Both the position numbers and the translations under genes were made by a program. A DNA stretch of 13,391 nt, taken from an uncultured beta proteobacterium (GTDB lineage: Bacteria; Pseudomonadota; Gammaproteobacteria; Burkholderiales; Burkholderiaceae_C). Every line of letters starts with the position of its first letter. The first letter of the stretch is position 1. Below the pieces are notes generated by a model. It was not told the DNA's origin. It did not search any database and saw only the letters and a program-made list of their open reading frames with translations. The DNA lies in assembly GCA_903834645.1 (NCBI GenBank), contig CAILKA010000667.1:1-13391 (forward strand), read 5' to 3'. Below are positions 1 to 6,323 of the stretch, one piece after another.

Positions 1-907
1 ACTTGCGCACGGGGGCACCGCTGAAGTCGTCGAGCTGGTTGCGGTCGAACATCGCCTGGCGCATGTCGGTCCTGAGCTGCTCGGCCTCCTTGTCGGCGGC
101 CGGGCGCGAGGTCGGCACCGCCTCCCAGTAGGCACGCACGCAGCCTTCGGTGTTGGCCTTGCAGGCGGCCCAGCTCTTGGCGATGGCGCGCACCATGCCG
201 GCCACGAGCTTGGGCTTCTCGTTGATCATCTTCTCGGAGGCGACGAAGCCGTTGCTGAAGATGGTGCGGAAGGCCTCGGGCATGGGCAGGCGACGGATCG
301 GGATACCCGCGAGCTCCATGCGGCCGTGCTCGCCGACGAACAGGTTCAGCGCATCGACCTCACCGCTTTGCAGGCGACGCCACGCCGCCGCGCCCACGCC
401 CACGGGGAGCACCTGGACGTCCTTGTTCCAGGCCAGGTCGACGGAGGCCAGCATGGCCTTGGACAGCGGCAGGTTGCCCCAGGTCAGGGCGCCCACGCCG
501 AGCTTGCGGCCCTTGAGGTCGGCCAGCGTGCGCACGGGGCTGTTCTCGAGCACCACGAACTCGAAGGTCTGGCTGCGCAGCCAGTTGGCGACGAAGCGCA
601 CCGGCAGCGGCTCGCCCTTGGCCAGCGCGATGACGGCCAGGTCGGGGTTCGCATAGCCGATGTGGACCTGTCCGCTGGCCACCTGCGGCAGCAGCACGGC
701 CGAGCCGGTCACCGAGATCACGTCCAGCTGCAGCCCCTCTTCCTTGAAGAAGCCGAGCTTGCTGCCGTACCACAGGTAGGCGAACTGCACGTTGGGCGGG
801 GATGGAAAGCCGAAGACGGCTTTCTCCTGGGCGGCCGCAGGTGTGCAGGTGAGGGCCGAGAGCGCCATGGCGGCGCCGGCCAGGGCGGAGGTGAGGCGGA
901 ACTTCAT
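1..907 (-). CDS. ABC transporter periplasmic substrate-binding protein, NitT/TauT (NMT1/THI5-like) type, C-terminus cut
   Basis: Periplasmic binding component of an ABC importer; this family delivers small organics (sulfonates, pyrimidine precursors, aromatic or carboxylic acids) to an inner-membrane permease and ATPase. About 302 residues are visible and the 3' end lies beyond the left edge. The N-terminus is a Sec signal peptide (MKFRLTSALAGAAMALSAL..., ending AAA|QE near residue 26) with no lipobox at Cys21. Mature features fit the family: an early PNVQFAYLWYGSKLGFFKEEGL block, then VASGQVHIGYANPDLAVIA, and a TLADLKGRKLGVG segment typical of SsuA/ThiY-like proteins. The ATG at 907 was chosen for the signal peptide and an AGAGGA about 10 nt upstream. 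It lies 65 nt after the VOC gene on the same strand, so it is probably the last visible gene of the CoA-ligase operon; permease and ATPase genes would be expected further left. Ligand unknown. Confidence 0.88.
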   Translation of the reverse strand, partial: MKFRLTSALAGAAMALSALTCTPAAAQEKAVFGFPSPPNVQFAYLWYGSKLGFFKEEGLQLDVISVTGSAVLLPQVASGQVHIGYANPDLAVIALAKGEPLPVRFVANWLRSQTFEFVVLENSPVRTLADLKGRKLGVGALTWGNLPLSKAMLASVDLAWNKDVQVLPVGVGAAAWRRLQSGEVDALNLFVGEHGRMELAGIPIRRLPMPEAFRTIFSNGFVASEKMINEKPKLVAGMVRAIAKSWAACKANTEGCVRAYWEAVPTSRPAADKEAEQLRTDMRQAMFDRNQLDDFSGAPVRK

Positions 908-972
908 CGGTGCGGTTTCCTCTGCAGGGGTGATGTGCCGGGGCGGCGGGTCGGGGGGTGGGGAATGGGAAT

Positions 973-1617
973 TCAGTACAGGCTGGTGGAGCGGCCCGTG
1001 AGCGTGAGGCGCCGCGCGCCGTGGGACACAACGGCGACGATCGCCGGCCGCAGGCCGAACTGCACGCTCACCTCCAACCCGAGGCCGCGGTAGAGCGTCT
1101 CCACCGCGCTGGGCTGGGGGTGCGCCACGTGCCAGGACTCCAGCCGTGCGCCCTGCGGCGCGGTGCGTGAGGGGTGGGGGGTGTCGAGCCAGTCGATGGC
1201 GAAAGGCACGAGCCCCCCGAGAGCGGGAGACGACAGGCCCAGCAGCCGCCAGCGCAACACCTCGCCTTGGGTCGTGCGGCGGCTCCCATCGAAGGGCGCG
1301 GTCGCCTGCAGGCCCCAGGACGGGGCCATCCGGGCCAGCGACTCGAGGTCGCCCAGCGCCACGGCGAAGCCCCAGACCTCGGCCCCGTCGACGGACGCGG
1401 CCCGGCGTGCCAGTGGGCCTGGCGCCGTTGCCGTCGGATCGGGTCCGATGAACTCGAGGTAGCGGCCCTCGCCAAGCGAGAGCAGCGCGTTGCAGGTGCC
1501 GTGGTCGGGGTGGGCGCCGCCAAAAGCCGGCGCGATGCCCAGCCCGTCGGCCACGGCGAGGCTGGCCGCCCGGACATCGGGGACGGCCACGATGAAGTGG
1601 TCAAGCTGGCATCTCAA
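973..1617 (-). CDS. VOC / glyoxalase-like domain protein (TTG start)
   Basis: A 214-residue vicinal-oxygen-chelate-type protein resembling the Glyoxalase_3 family. Members are mostly uncharacterised; VOC enzymes include glyoxalases, epimerases and ring-cleaving dioxygenases. The opening LDHFIVAVPDV (residues 5-15), the GGAHPDHGTCNALLSLG stretch (33-49) and RYLEFIGPDP (52-61) match the first beta-alpha-beta-beta-beta module; His7 and Glu55 are possible metal ligands. A second module follows around residues 95-210. No ATG lies in frame near the natural N-terminus. The reading frame begins cleanly at TTG 1617, which overlaps the TGA of the upstream acyl-CoA synthetase and has a perfect AGGAGG 7 nt before it. 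The coupling suggests it works with the synthetase, perhaps on a CoA-derived or keto intermediate. Family placement is fairly sure; the reaction is unknown. Confidence 0.82.
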   Translation of the reverse strand: MRCQLDHFIVAVPDVRAASLAVADGLGIAPAFGGAHPDHGTCNALLSLGEGRYLEFIGPDPTATAPGPLARRAASVDGAEVWGFAVALGDLESLARMAPSWGLQATAPFDGSRRTTQGEVLRWRLLGLSSPALGGLVPFAIDWLDTPHPSRTAPQGARLESWHVAHPQPSAVETLYRGLGLEVSVQFGLRPAIVAVVSHGARRLTLTGRSTSLY

Positions 1618-3131
1618 GGCGTGGCCTCCTGGGCGAGGGTCAGGGCGCGCGCGGTCAGACCCTGGCGGTCGATCTTGTTCGTGCCGGCCAGCGGCATGCG
1701 CCCGATGAACCAGACACGCCGCGGGTACAGGTGCGGCGCCGCGTGTGCGATGACATGGTCCTTGAGGGCCTGGGCCGTGGGCTGCGTGCCGGGGCGGGGC
1801 ACCACGAAGGCCACCGGCACCTTGCCGCGCAGCTGGTCGTCCAGCGGCACCACGCAGACCTCGAGCACGTCGGGGTGCTGCTCGAGCAGCCGCTCGACCT
1901 GGCCCGGGTAGATGTTCTCGCCGGAGCACACGAACATGTCGTCGGCGCGACCGATGAAGTAGTACCAGCCCTGCGCGTCGCGGCTCATGATGTCGCCGGT
2001 GTCGATCCAGCCGTCGAGCAGCTTTTGCGCCGTGAGCTCCGGGCGGTTGAGGTAGCCCGTCATCCGGGTGGCGCATTTCACCTGCAGCACGCCGCGCTCG
2101 GGCGCCCCTTCGCCCACGAGGCGGAGCTCGCCGTGGGCCTGCGGGTAGCCCACCGACATCGGCGGACGCGCCAGTCCCTCAGGGTGGGCGCCGAAATAGC
2201 CCGCACCGGTCTCGGTCGTGCCGTAACTGTTGATGACGGCAGCTCCGGGCAGCAGGCGCTGCACCTGCGCGAGCACCGTCTGCGACAGCGGCGCCGAGCC
2301 GATCACCACCAGCTGCACGCAAGACAGGTCCGCCCCGTGCAGGGCATCGGTCTCGAGCGCCATCATGGCGGCCATCGTGGGCACGCCGGAGATCACGCTC
2401 ACGCGGTGCCGGTGCACGGCCTGGATGTAGAGAACCGGATCGAAGCGCGCCATCAGCACGAAGGCGCCGCCCAGCAGCAGCGTCATCGTGACGTTCACCG
2501 TCGCGTTCATGTGGAACAACGGCGCGGCCACGATGTTCGGGCCGGCGGCCAGGCAAGCATCCATGGCGGGCGTGCAGTAGCCGCGCGCGATGAGCACCTG
2601 GCTGGCGTGGGACAGCAGCACGCCCTTGGGCCGCCCCGTGGATCCCGAGGTGTAGAGGATCAGCCCGATCTCGTCTGGTGCCGGCTCCACCGGTTCGAAG
2701 GGGCCGGGGTCGAGGAAGTCCTCGAAGGCCGGGCTGTCGAGGGTGAGCACCTCGGCGCCTGCGGGCACCAGCGGGGCGTGGGCCGGGTCGACGAAGACCA
2801 CGCGCATCTGCGCGTCCTGGAGCATGAAGGCCAGCGTGTCGGCCCCGGCGCGCGGATTCACGGGCACCGCCACGCAGCCGGCGCGCATGGTGCCGAGCAT
2901 GACGGCCAGGGCGTCTGCGGAGTTGGCGCACATCAGGCCCACGCGGTCTCCTCGCGCCAGGCCCGCCTTGCGCAGGCCCCGCGCGACGGCGTCGCAGCGG
3001 CCGGTGAACTCGCCATACGACCAGATCCGCTCGCGCTGCGGATCCGACAGGTCGATGAGGGCCACCGCGTCGGGCGGCGCATGCGGGTTGAGCGTGCAGC
3101 CCAGGTTGCCGGGCCATTGGGTCGGGATCAT
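1614..3131 (-). CDS. AMP-forming acyl-CoA synthetase (class I adenylate-forming enzyme)
   Basis: Cytoplasmic ligase that activates a carboxylic acid to an acyl-adenylate and then a CoA thioester. At 505 residues it has normal length. The ANL-superfamily core motifs are all present: A3 phosphate-binding loop YTSGSTGRPKG (160-170), A5 YGTTETG (303-309), A7 GWIDTGD (374-380), A8 hinge GRADDMF (394-400) followed by CSGENIYPGQVE, and the catalytic A10 lysine in GTNKID (Lys486). It should therefore be active. The ATG at 3131 overlaps the stop of the thioesterase gene as ATGA, which sets the start; the open frame continues upstream only as a shadow of that gene. The downstream VOC gene overlaps its stop. 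The acid is not deducible: FadD-like, aryl-CoA ligase and short- or medium-chain synthetases share these motifs. The operon partners suggest a catabolic role. Confidence 0.93.
   Translation of the reverse strand: MIPTQWPGNLGCTLNPHAPPDAVALIDLSDPQRERIWSYGEFTGRCDAVARGLRKAGLARGDRVGLMCANSADALAVMLGTMRAGCVAVPVNPRAGADTLAFMLQDAQMRVVFVDPAHAPLVPAGAEVLTLDSPAFEDFLDPGPFEPVEPAPDEIGLILYTSGSTGRPKGVLLSHASQVLIARGYCTPAMDACLAAGPNIVAAPLFHMNATVNVTMTLLLGGAFVLMARFDPVLYIQAVHRHRVSVISGVPTMAAMMALETDALHGADLSCVQLVVIGSAPLSQTVLAQVQRLLPGAAVINSYGTTETGAGYFGAHPEGLARPPMSVGYPQAHGELRLVGEGAPERGVLQVKCATRMTGYLNRPELTAQKLLDGWIDTGDIMSRDAQGWYYFIGRADDMFVCSGENIYPGQVERLLEQHPDVLEVCVVPLDDQLRGKVPVAFVVPRPGTQPTAQALKDHVIAHAAPHLYPRRVWFIGRMPLAGTNKIDRQGLTARALTLAQEATP
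1625..1630 (-). promoter_or_regulatory. Consensus Shine-Dalgarno that fixes a TTG start
   Basis: Reads AGGAGG on the minus strand, inside the last codons of the acyl-CoA synthetase gene and 7 nt before TTG 1617-1615. The ATG that overlaps this junction in another frame meets a stop after three codons, so the site supports TTG as the start of the VOC gene and translational coupling to the synthetase. Confidence 0.75.
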
Positions 3132-3562
3132 CGTGCCTGCTCGATGAAGAAGGTGCCGCGCCCGGCAGCCACCAGGCGATCCTGGGGATCGAGCACGTCC
3201 ACGTCGACCACGCCCATCGTGCGGCCGGCGCGCCGCACGGTGGCCACTGCCGTGAGGTGGGCGCCGGTGGCCGGCCGCAGGTAGTCGGTGCGGAAGTCCA
3301 CCGTGCCGGCGGGCTTGCCCGTGACGGCGATCAGCCCCATGCAGCCGGCGGTGTCGATCAGCGCGGCAATCGGCCCGCCTTGCCACTGACCCGAGCCCTG
3401 TGCACGCTCGAACTCGGCGCGCCAGGGCATGCGCCAGACGCTGCGCTGGGCCGGTGCGTCCACCTCGAGGGGCTGAATCCCGGCAAAGCGGATGAAGGGC
3501 GAACCCTCGCACATCGCCGCCAGGGCCTGCAACGTCAGGGGTTCAGGGGAGGCCGGGTTCAT
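3128..3562 (-). CDS. PaaI-family hotdog-fold acyl-CoA thioesterase
   Basis: A 144-residue single hotdog domain, the usual size for PaaI-like (4HBT) thioesterases, which hydrolyse acyl-CoA or aryl-CoA esters in the cytoplasm. The central helix motif reads GQWQGGPIAALIDTAG (58-73), corresponding to the family's HGG...D pattern; Asp70 is present but the usual His is Gln61. The later strands TVDFRTDYLRPATG (87-100) and VVDVDVLDPQDRLVAAGRGTFFI (118-140) are typical. The ATG at 3562 has GGAGG 7 nt upstream. The gene follows the oxidoreductase after 79 nt and overlaps the synthetase by ATGA, so a release or salvage role for the synthetase's CoA esters is likely. The His-to-Gln change may alter activity or specificity. 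Family assignment is firm; substrate unknown. Confidence 0.88.
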   Translation of the reverse strand: MNPASPEPLTLQALAAMCEGSPFIRFAGIQPLEVDAPAQRSVWRMPWRAEFERAQGSGQWQGGPIAALIDTAGCMGLIAVTGKPAGTVDFRTDYLRPATGAHLTAVATVRRAGRTMGVVDVDVLDPQDRLVAAGRGTFFIEQAR

Positions 3563-3641
3563 GCGTGCACCTCCGGTTCGACTGCAAGGGGGTCATGCGG
3601 GGGTTTCGGGGCTTGGGGGGCATCGGCTGCGCCGCAGGCGT
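3563..3641. other. 79-nt intra-operon gap
   Basis: This lies between the oxidoreductase stop and the thioesterase start. Apart from the thioesterase Shine-Dalgarno (GGAGG on the minus strand) I see no ORF, convincing hairpin or promoter. It is richer in C and G runs than the flanking genes but otherwise unremarkable, so transcription probably reads through. Confidence 0.5.
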
Positions 3642-4664
3642 TCAAGGCGTGACGACGACCTTCCCGAACACCTCGCGCTCCTCCATCAGGCGCTCGGCCT
3701 CGTGGATCTGCGCCAGTGGCAGCACCTTGTCGATGACCGGAGGCATGCGTCCGCTGCGCGCCAGCTCCAGCAGCGCGACGATGTCCTCGCGCCGCCAGCC
3801 GTTGCTGCCCTGGAGCTGGAGTTCGAAGGTCCAGACGTAGCGCACGTCGATCTTCTCCTCGTACCCCGCGGTGGCGCCGCAGGTGAGCAGCCTGCCGCCC
3901 ACCTTGAGGCAGCGTATGCACGCCTGCCAGCTGTTGCCGCCCGTGAAGTTCACGACCACGTCGACGCCGCCGGTGCCCGCGATGCGTGGCTTGCCCACGC
4001 GTGCGTGCACCGCCTCCATGAGGTCGTGCGTGCGGTAGTTGATGACCTCGTCGGCGCCAAGTGCCTTCAGGCGGGCCGCCTTGTCGTCGGATCCGGCGCA
4101 GGCGATCACGCGGGCGCCCGCGAGCTTGGCAAGCAGCACGCACGCCGTGCCCACGCCTCCGCTTGCGCCCAGCACCAGCACGGTCTCGCCCGCGCGCACC
4201 TGGCCGATCGTGACCATCATCCGGTGCGCGGTGGCGTAGGCCAGCGGCAGCGAGGCCGCCTGCTCGAAGCTCACGCCTTCGGGTATGCGCACGAGGCTCG
4301 GTGCCCAGGCGCAGCAGTACTCGGCGCGGCCGCCGTCGTACATCTCGCCGATCATCCCCTTGGGTCCGTCGGCCAGGGGCAGCGGATCGACCAGCACGCG
4401 GTCTCCGGGCTTCCAGCCGGTGACGCCTTCGCCCACGGCCGAGACCTCGCCTGCGATGTCCGAGCCGATGACGATGGGCAAGGGCACCTTGATGCCCGGC
4501 ATGCTGCGCCGCGTGAAGATGTCGTGGTAGTTCAGCGAGCACGCTCGCACCCGAAGCTGCACCCAGCCGGCACCGGGCTCGGGGCGCCGCCATTGCGGCT
4601 CGAGCACGATGCGGTCAAGGCCGCCGTGCTCGTGGACGACGGCGGCCAGCATGGTCGAGGACAT
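3642..4664 (-). CDS. Zinc-less medium-chain NAD(P)H-dependent oxidoreductase (quinone oxidoreductase / enoyl-CoA reductase-like)
   Basis: A 340-residue MDR-superfamily enzyme with an N-terminal GroES-like domain (about 1-130) and a Rossmann domain (about 140-290). The nucleotide-binding loop is GASGGVG (166-172), followed by GSDDKAARLKALGADEVINY (191-210), the common end of the second strand. The position where zinc alcohol dehydrogenases carry GHE reads GSDIAG (67-72), and no four-Cys structural zinc lobe is seen. This favours the zinc-independent quinone oxidoreductase or enoyl-reductase branch. ATG 4664 was chosen because MSSTMLAAVV begins the family fold and GGAGA lies about 9 nt upstream; an open extension to 4763 would run through the inverted repeat at 4722-4747 and looks non-coding. 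First gene of the minus-strand operon, downstream of a TetR gene. Next to a CoA ligase and thioesterase, reduction of an unsaturated acyl-CoA is plausible but unproven. Confidence 0.88.
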   Translation of the reverse strand: MSSTMLAAVVHEHGGLDRIVLEPQWRRPEPGAGWVQLRVRACSLNYHDIFTRRSMPGIKVPLPIVIGSDIAGEVSAVGEGVTGWKPGDRVLVDPLPLADGPKGMIGEMYDGGRAEYCCAWAPSLVRIPEGVSFEQAASLPLAYATAHRMMVTIGQVRAGETVLVLGASGGVGTACVLLAKLAGARVIACAGSDDKAARLKALGADEVINYRTHDLMEAVHARVGKPRIAGTGGVDVVVNFTGGNSWQACIRCLKVGGRLLTCGATAGYEEKIDVRYVWTFELQLQGSNGWRREDIVALLELARSGRMPPVIDKVLPLAQIHEAERLMEEREVFGKVVVTP

Positions 4665-4721
4665 CGGGATCGTTCTCCGGGCGGGGGGCAGCCGAGACGT
4701 TCGGCCGACCACGGCGACCGA

Positions 4722-4747
4722 AAGATCGTACTCACGGGTACGATCTT
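4722..4747. promoter_or_regulatory. Perfect inverted repeat, probable TetR operator
   Basis: Two perfect 10-bp arms, AAGATCGTAC (4722-4731) and GTACGATCTT (4738-4747), flank a 6-bp spacer TCACGG. The site is 58 bp upstream of the oxidoreductase ATG and 61 bp past the end of the TetR gene at 4809-5552, where a repressor site for the downstream operon would sit. No T-tract follows it, so it does not look like a terminator. A weak -10-like TACGAT (minus strand, 4730-4725) lies in one arm, but no good -35 is visible. A shorter overlapping pair ACGGG/CCCGT (4734-4738 and 4749-4753) is also present. The binding partner is inferred from position only. Confidence 0.65.
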
Positions 4748-4772
4748 GCCCGTAGGTGTTCACCCGTGGGTG

Positions 4773-4800
4773 CCGAGGCTTGCGCCCGGCGAGGCCTCGG
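4773..4800 (-). terminator. Possible hairpin after the TetR gene (no U-tract)
   Basis: Seven-bp arms CCGAGGC (4773-4779) and GCCTCGG (4794-4800) around a 14-nt GC-rich loop begin 8 nt after the TetR stop on the minus strand. No run of T follows, so intrinsic termination would be weak at best. It could instead stabilise the 3' end of the mRNA. Confidence 0.3.
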
Positions 4801-4808
4801 AGCCCCTC

Positions 4809-5552
4809 TCAGGCCAGCAGCCAGTGTGCCTCGGGCTGGTCCGACAGCGCCCAGACGAACATCCTGCGATGCTGCTCGAAGACCCGCTCCAGCGAGTCGC
4901 TGCCCTCGCGGCGGTACCAGCGCGGGATGAAGTTGAAGGTCGCAAACAGTGCCAGCGCAGCCACCCGAGGGTCGATCTCTGCGCGCACCAGCCCGGCTCG
5001 CCGGTCGGCTTCTATCCAGCGCCTCACGCGCGACTGCACCTGCTCGCGCATGGCGCGCGTGGACTGCGAAAGCGCGGAGAACAGGTCGCGGTTGGCGCCC
5101 AGCACGATGACGAGGCGGCCGAAGTCGTCGCCATCGATCAGTTGCAGGCTGAGCCACTGGTAGCGCAAGGCCTTCTGCAGTCCGGTGCCGCCGTCGGCCT
5201 CGGCCTCGTGCATGGCCTGCAGGAAGCGGGCATTCATCCGCTCCTCGCAGGCCTGGATCAACGCTTCCTTGTCCCCGACGGCGCGGTAGATCGTGGGCTT
5301 GGTGACAGAGAGTTCAGCGGCGATGTCGTCCATCGACGTGCCCTGCACCCCCCGCAGGGCGAAGGCCCGGGCGGCCGCCCGCAGCACCGACTCTCGCTTG
5401 GCCAGGCGCGCACGCTCGGAGTGCTCGCGCTGCCCGCGCCAGGGCGACTCCGGCGGCGATGCGCAGCCTGCGCCTGTGTGCGCTGACGCGCGCCCGGCAG
5501 CCGCCGCCGCGGGGGCGCGCGAGGTGCTGGCCTTGGGCCGTGGTGTGGGCAT
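4809..5552 (-). CDS. TetR/AcrR-family transcriptional regulator (likely regulator of the CoA-ligase operon)
   Basis: A 247-residue TetR-type repressor. The HTH is SMDDIAAELSVTKPTIYRAV (73-92) followed by the family's GDKEALIQACEE; the rest is a helical ligand-binding and dimerisation domain ending in ALSDQPEAHWLLA. The ATG at 5552 gives an N-terminal extension of about 45 residues rich in Ala, Pro, Ser and Arg before the first TetR helix (ERARLAKRESVLRAAARAFA). The Shine-Dalgarno is poor (CAGGGG abuts the ATG), so a downstream non-ATG start is possible. It is transcribed in the same direction as, and just upstream of, the oxidoreductase operon, with a 26-bp inverted repeat between them. It probably responds to a pathway intermediate such as an acyl-CoA; the ligand is not deducible. 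Confidence 0.88.
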   Translation of the reverse strand: MPTPRPKASTSRAPAAAAAGRASAHTGAGCASPPESPWRGQREHSERARLAKRESVLRAAARAFALRGVQGTSMDDIAAELSVTKPTIYRAVGDKEALIQACEERMNARFLQAMHEAEADGGTGLQKALRYQWLSLQLIDGDDFGRLVIVLGANRDLFSALSQSTRAMREQVQSRVRRWIEADRRAGLVRAEIDPRVAALALFATFNFIPRWYRREGSDSLERVFEQHRRMFVWALSDQPEAHWLLA

Positions 5553-5637
5553 CCCCTGGGATCTTTTAGCTGTTTCCCACAAGCATAAGTGAGATGCGGG
5601 CCACGAGCGCTGTGGCGGTGGTGGCGCCCGCGCCCGC
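5553..5637 (-). promoter_or_regulatory. Intergenic region with presumed promoter of the first TetR gene
   Basis: These 85 bp separate the two TetR genes. The stretch 5561-5595 is clearly more AT-rich than the surroundings and includes TAAAAG and TATGCT on the minus strand, either of which could be a -10 element, but no matching -35 at 16-18 bp stands out. The sequence GATCTT (5560-5565) repeats one half of the 4722-4747 repeat, without its partner arm. Promoter assignment is by position only. Confidence 0.3.
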
Positions 5638-6255
5638 TCAGCGCAGCACCATCCGCACGAAGTGCTCGGTGGCCGCCTGCAGGTGCGCGCGGCGTTCGGC
5701 CTGCGTGGGCACGCAATGCTCGAGCGGGCCGTCCAGCGCCAGGCAGGCCAGGCCGTGCACGTGGGCCCAGTGCAGGCTGGCCAGGGCCTCGTCAAAGTCG
5801 CCGTCGTGCACGGTGCGCACCAGGCGCTGCAGCTCGGCGCGCGCGCGCTCGGCCGCCTCGCGCGCCTGCGGAAAGCGCGCGGCCTGGCACAGCTCGGGCC
5901 GGAACATCAGCCGGAACACGGCCGGGTTCTCCAGCGCGAAGCCCAGGTAGGCCTCGGCGGCGGCCAGCAGCGCGGCGCGCTTGCCACCGGGGCCCTGGGG
6001 CGCGGCCAGGTCGTTGGCGCGCGCCATGCGCGCGGCGAGTTCCTCGAAGCCCTGGGTGACGAGCTCCGCCACGATGGACTCCTTGTCCGGGAAGTGGTGG
6101 TAGGGCGCCTGGTGCGTCACGCCCGAGCGGCGCGCCACCTCGCGCATGCTCAGCGCTGCCGGGCCGCCCTCTGCGAGCAGCTCGCGGCTGGCCTGGAGCA
6201 CGCGCTCGCGCAGGGCAGGCGGGTCGTTCAGGTGTCGGGCGGCGGCAGCGGACAT
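5638..6255 (-). CDS. TetR-family repressor with WHG-type C-terminal domain, divergent from the RND efflux genes
   Basis: A 205-residue TetR regulator. The HTH is SMREVARRSGVTHQAPYHHF (36-55), followed by the family's PDKESIVAELV. The C-terminal half contains LHWAHVHGLACLALDG with Trp163, His167 and Gly168, the signature of the WHG TetR C-terminal domain. ATG 6255 was chosen over the in-frame TTG at 6294, because the latter lies in the palindrome and -35 region. It is divergently transcribed from the membrane-fusion protein gene with 85 bp between start codons. That space holds two copies of a palindromic site, so autorepression and repression of the pump are the expected roles. The inducer is probably a pump substrate, not identifiable from sequence. 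Confidence 0.9.
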   Translation of the reverse strand: MSAAAARHLNDPPALRERVLQASRELLAEGGPAALSMREVARRSGVTHQAPYHHFPDKESIVAELVTQGFEELAARMARANDLAAPQGPGGKRAALLAAAEAYLGFALENPAVFRLMFRPELCQAARFPQAREAAERARAELQRLVRTVHDGDFDEALASLHWAHVHGLACLALDGPLEHCVPTQAERRAHLQAATEHFVRMVLR

Positions 6256-6265
6256 CGTGGGGCGC

Positions 6266-6294
6266 ACTCTGGCGCAGTCACTTGACAGTGTCAA
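6266..6294 (-). promoter_or_regulatory. Putative sigma-70 promoter of the WHG TetR gene
   Basis: On the minus strand a perfect -35 TTGACA (6294-6289) is followed after 17 bp by CAGAGT (6271-6266), a weak -10 that keeps the key A2 and T6. The -35 lies inside the palindrome at 6281-6295, so repressor binding would block it. The predicted start of transcription is near the ATG, giving a very short leader. Confidence 0.4.
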
Positions 6295-6295
6295 G
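6281..6295. promoter_or_regulatory. Perfect 15-bp palindrome, probable TetR operator O1
   Basis: CTTGACAGTGTCAAG has 7-bp arms around a single central G. Size and symmetry suit a TetR dimer. It lies between the divergent TetR and efflux genes and contains the hexamer TTGACA on both strands, overlapping the -35 elements of both predicted promoters. A near copy is at 6324-6338. Confidence 0.8.
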
Positions 6296-6310
6296 TCGGG
6301 CTCCTACCAT
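6282..6310 (+). promoter_or_regulatory. Sigma-70 promoter of the efflux operon
   Basis: A perfect -35 TTGACA (6282-6287), a 17-bp spacer and the -10 TACCAT (6305-6310, 4 of 6 consensus). Transcription would start near 6317, just before the second operator copy and about 25 nt before the ATG at 6341. The -35 lies within O1. Confidence 0.65.
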
Positions 6311-6323
6311 CGCCCGCTTTCGG

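Noticed and set aside
1731..3284. 517-codon plus-strand open frame
   Set aside because: Antisense to the acyl-CoA synthetase, which has all ANL motifs; the His/Arg-rich translation has no recognisable motif.
4761..4772. CACCC-GT-GGGTG palindrome near the 26-bp repeat
   Set aside because: Short arms with a 2-nt centre, no second copy and no positional match to a promoter; too weak to call as a site.
3492..5486. 664-codon plus-strand open frame
   Set aside because: It lies opposite the thioesterase, oxidoreductase and TetR genes, is rich in His, Arg, Gly and Ala, and shows no domain. Such frames are a by-product of GC-rich codon bias on the opposite strand.
5560..5565. GATCTT as an operator half-site at the first TetR promoter
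   Set aside because: Only six bases match the 4722-4747 repeat and there is no partner arm; mentioned only as a possibility.
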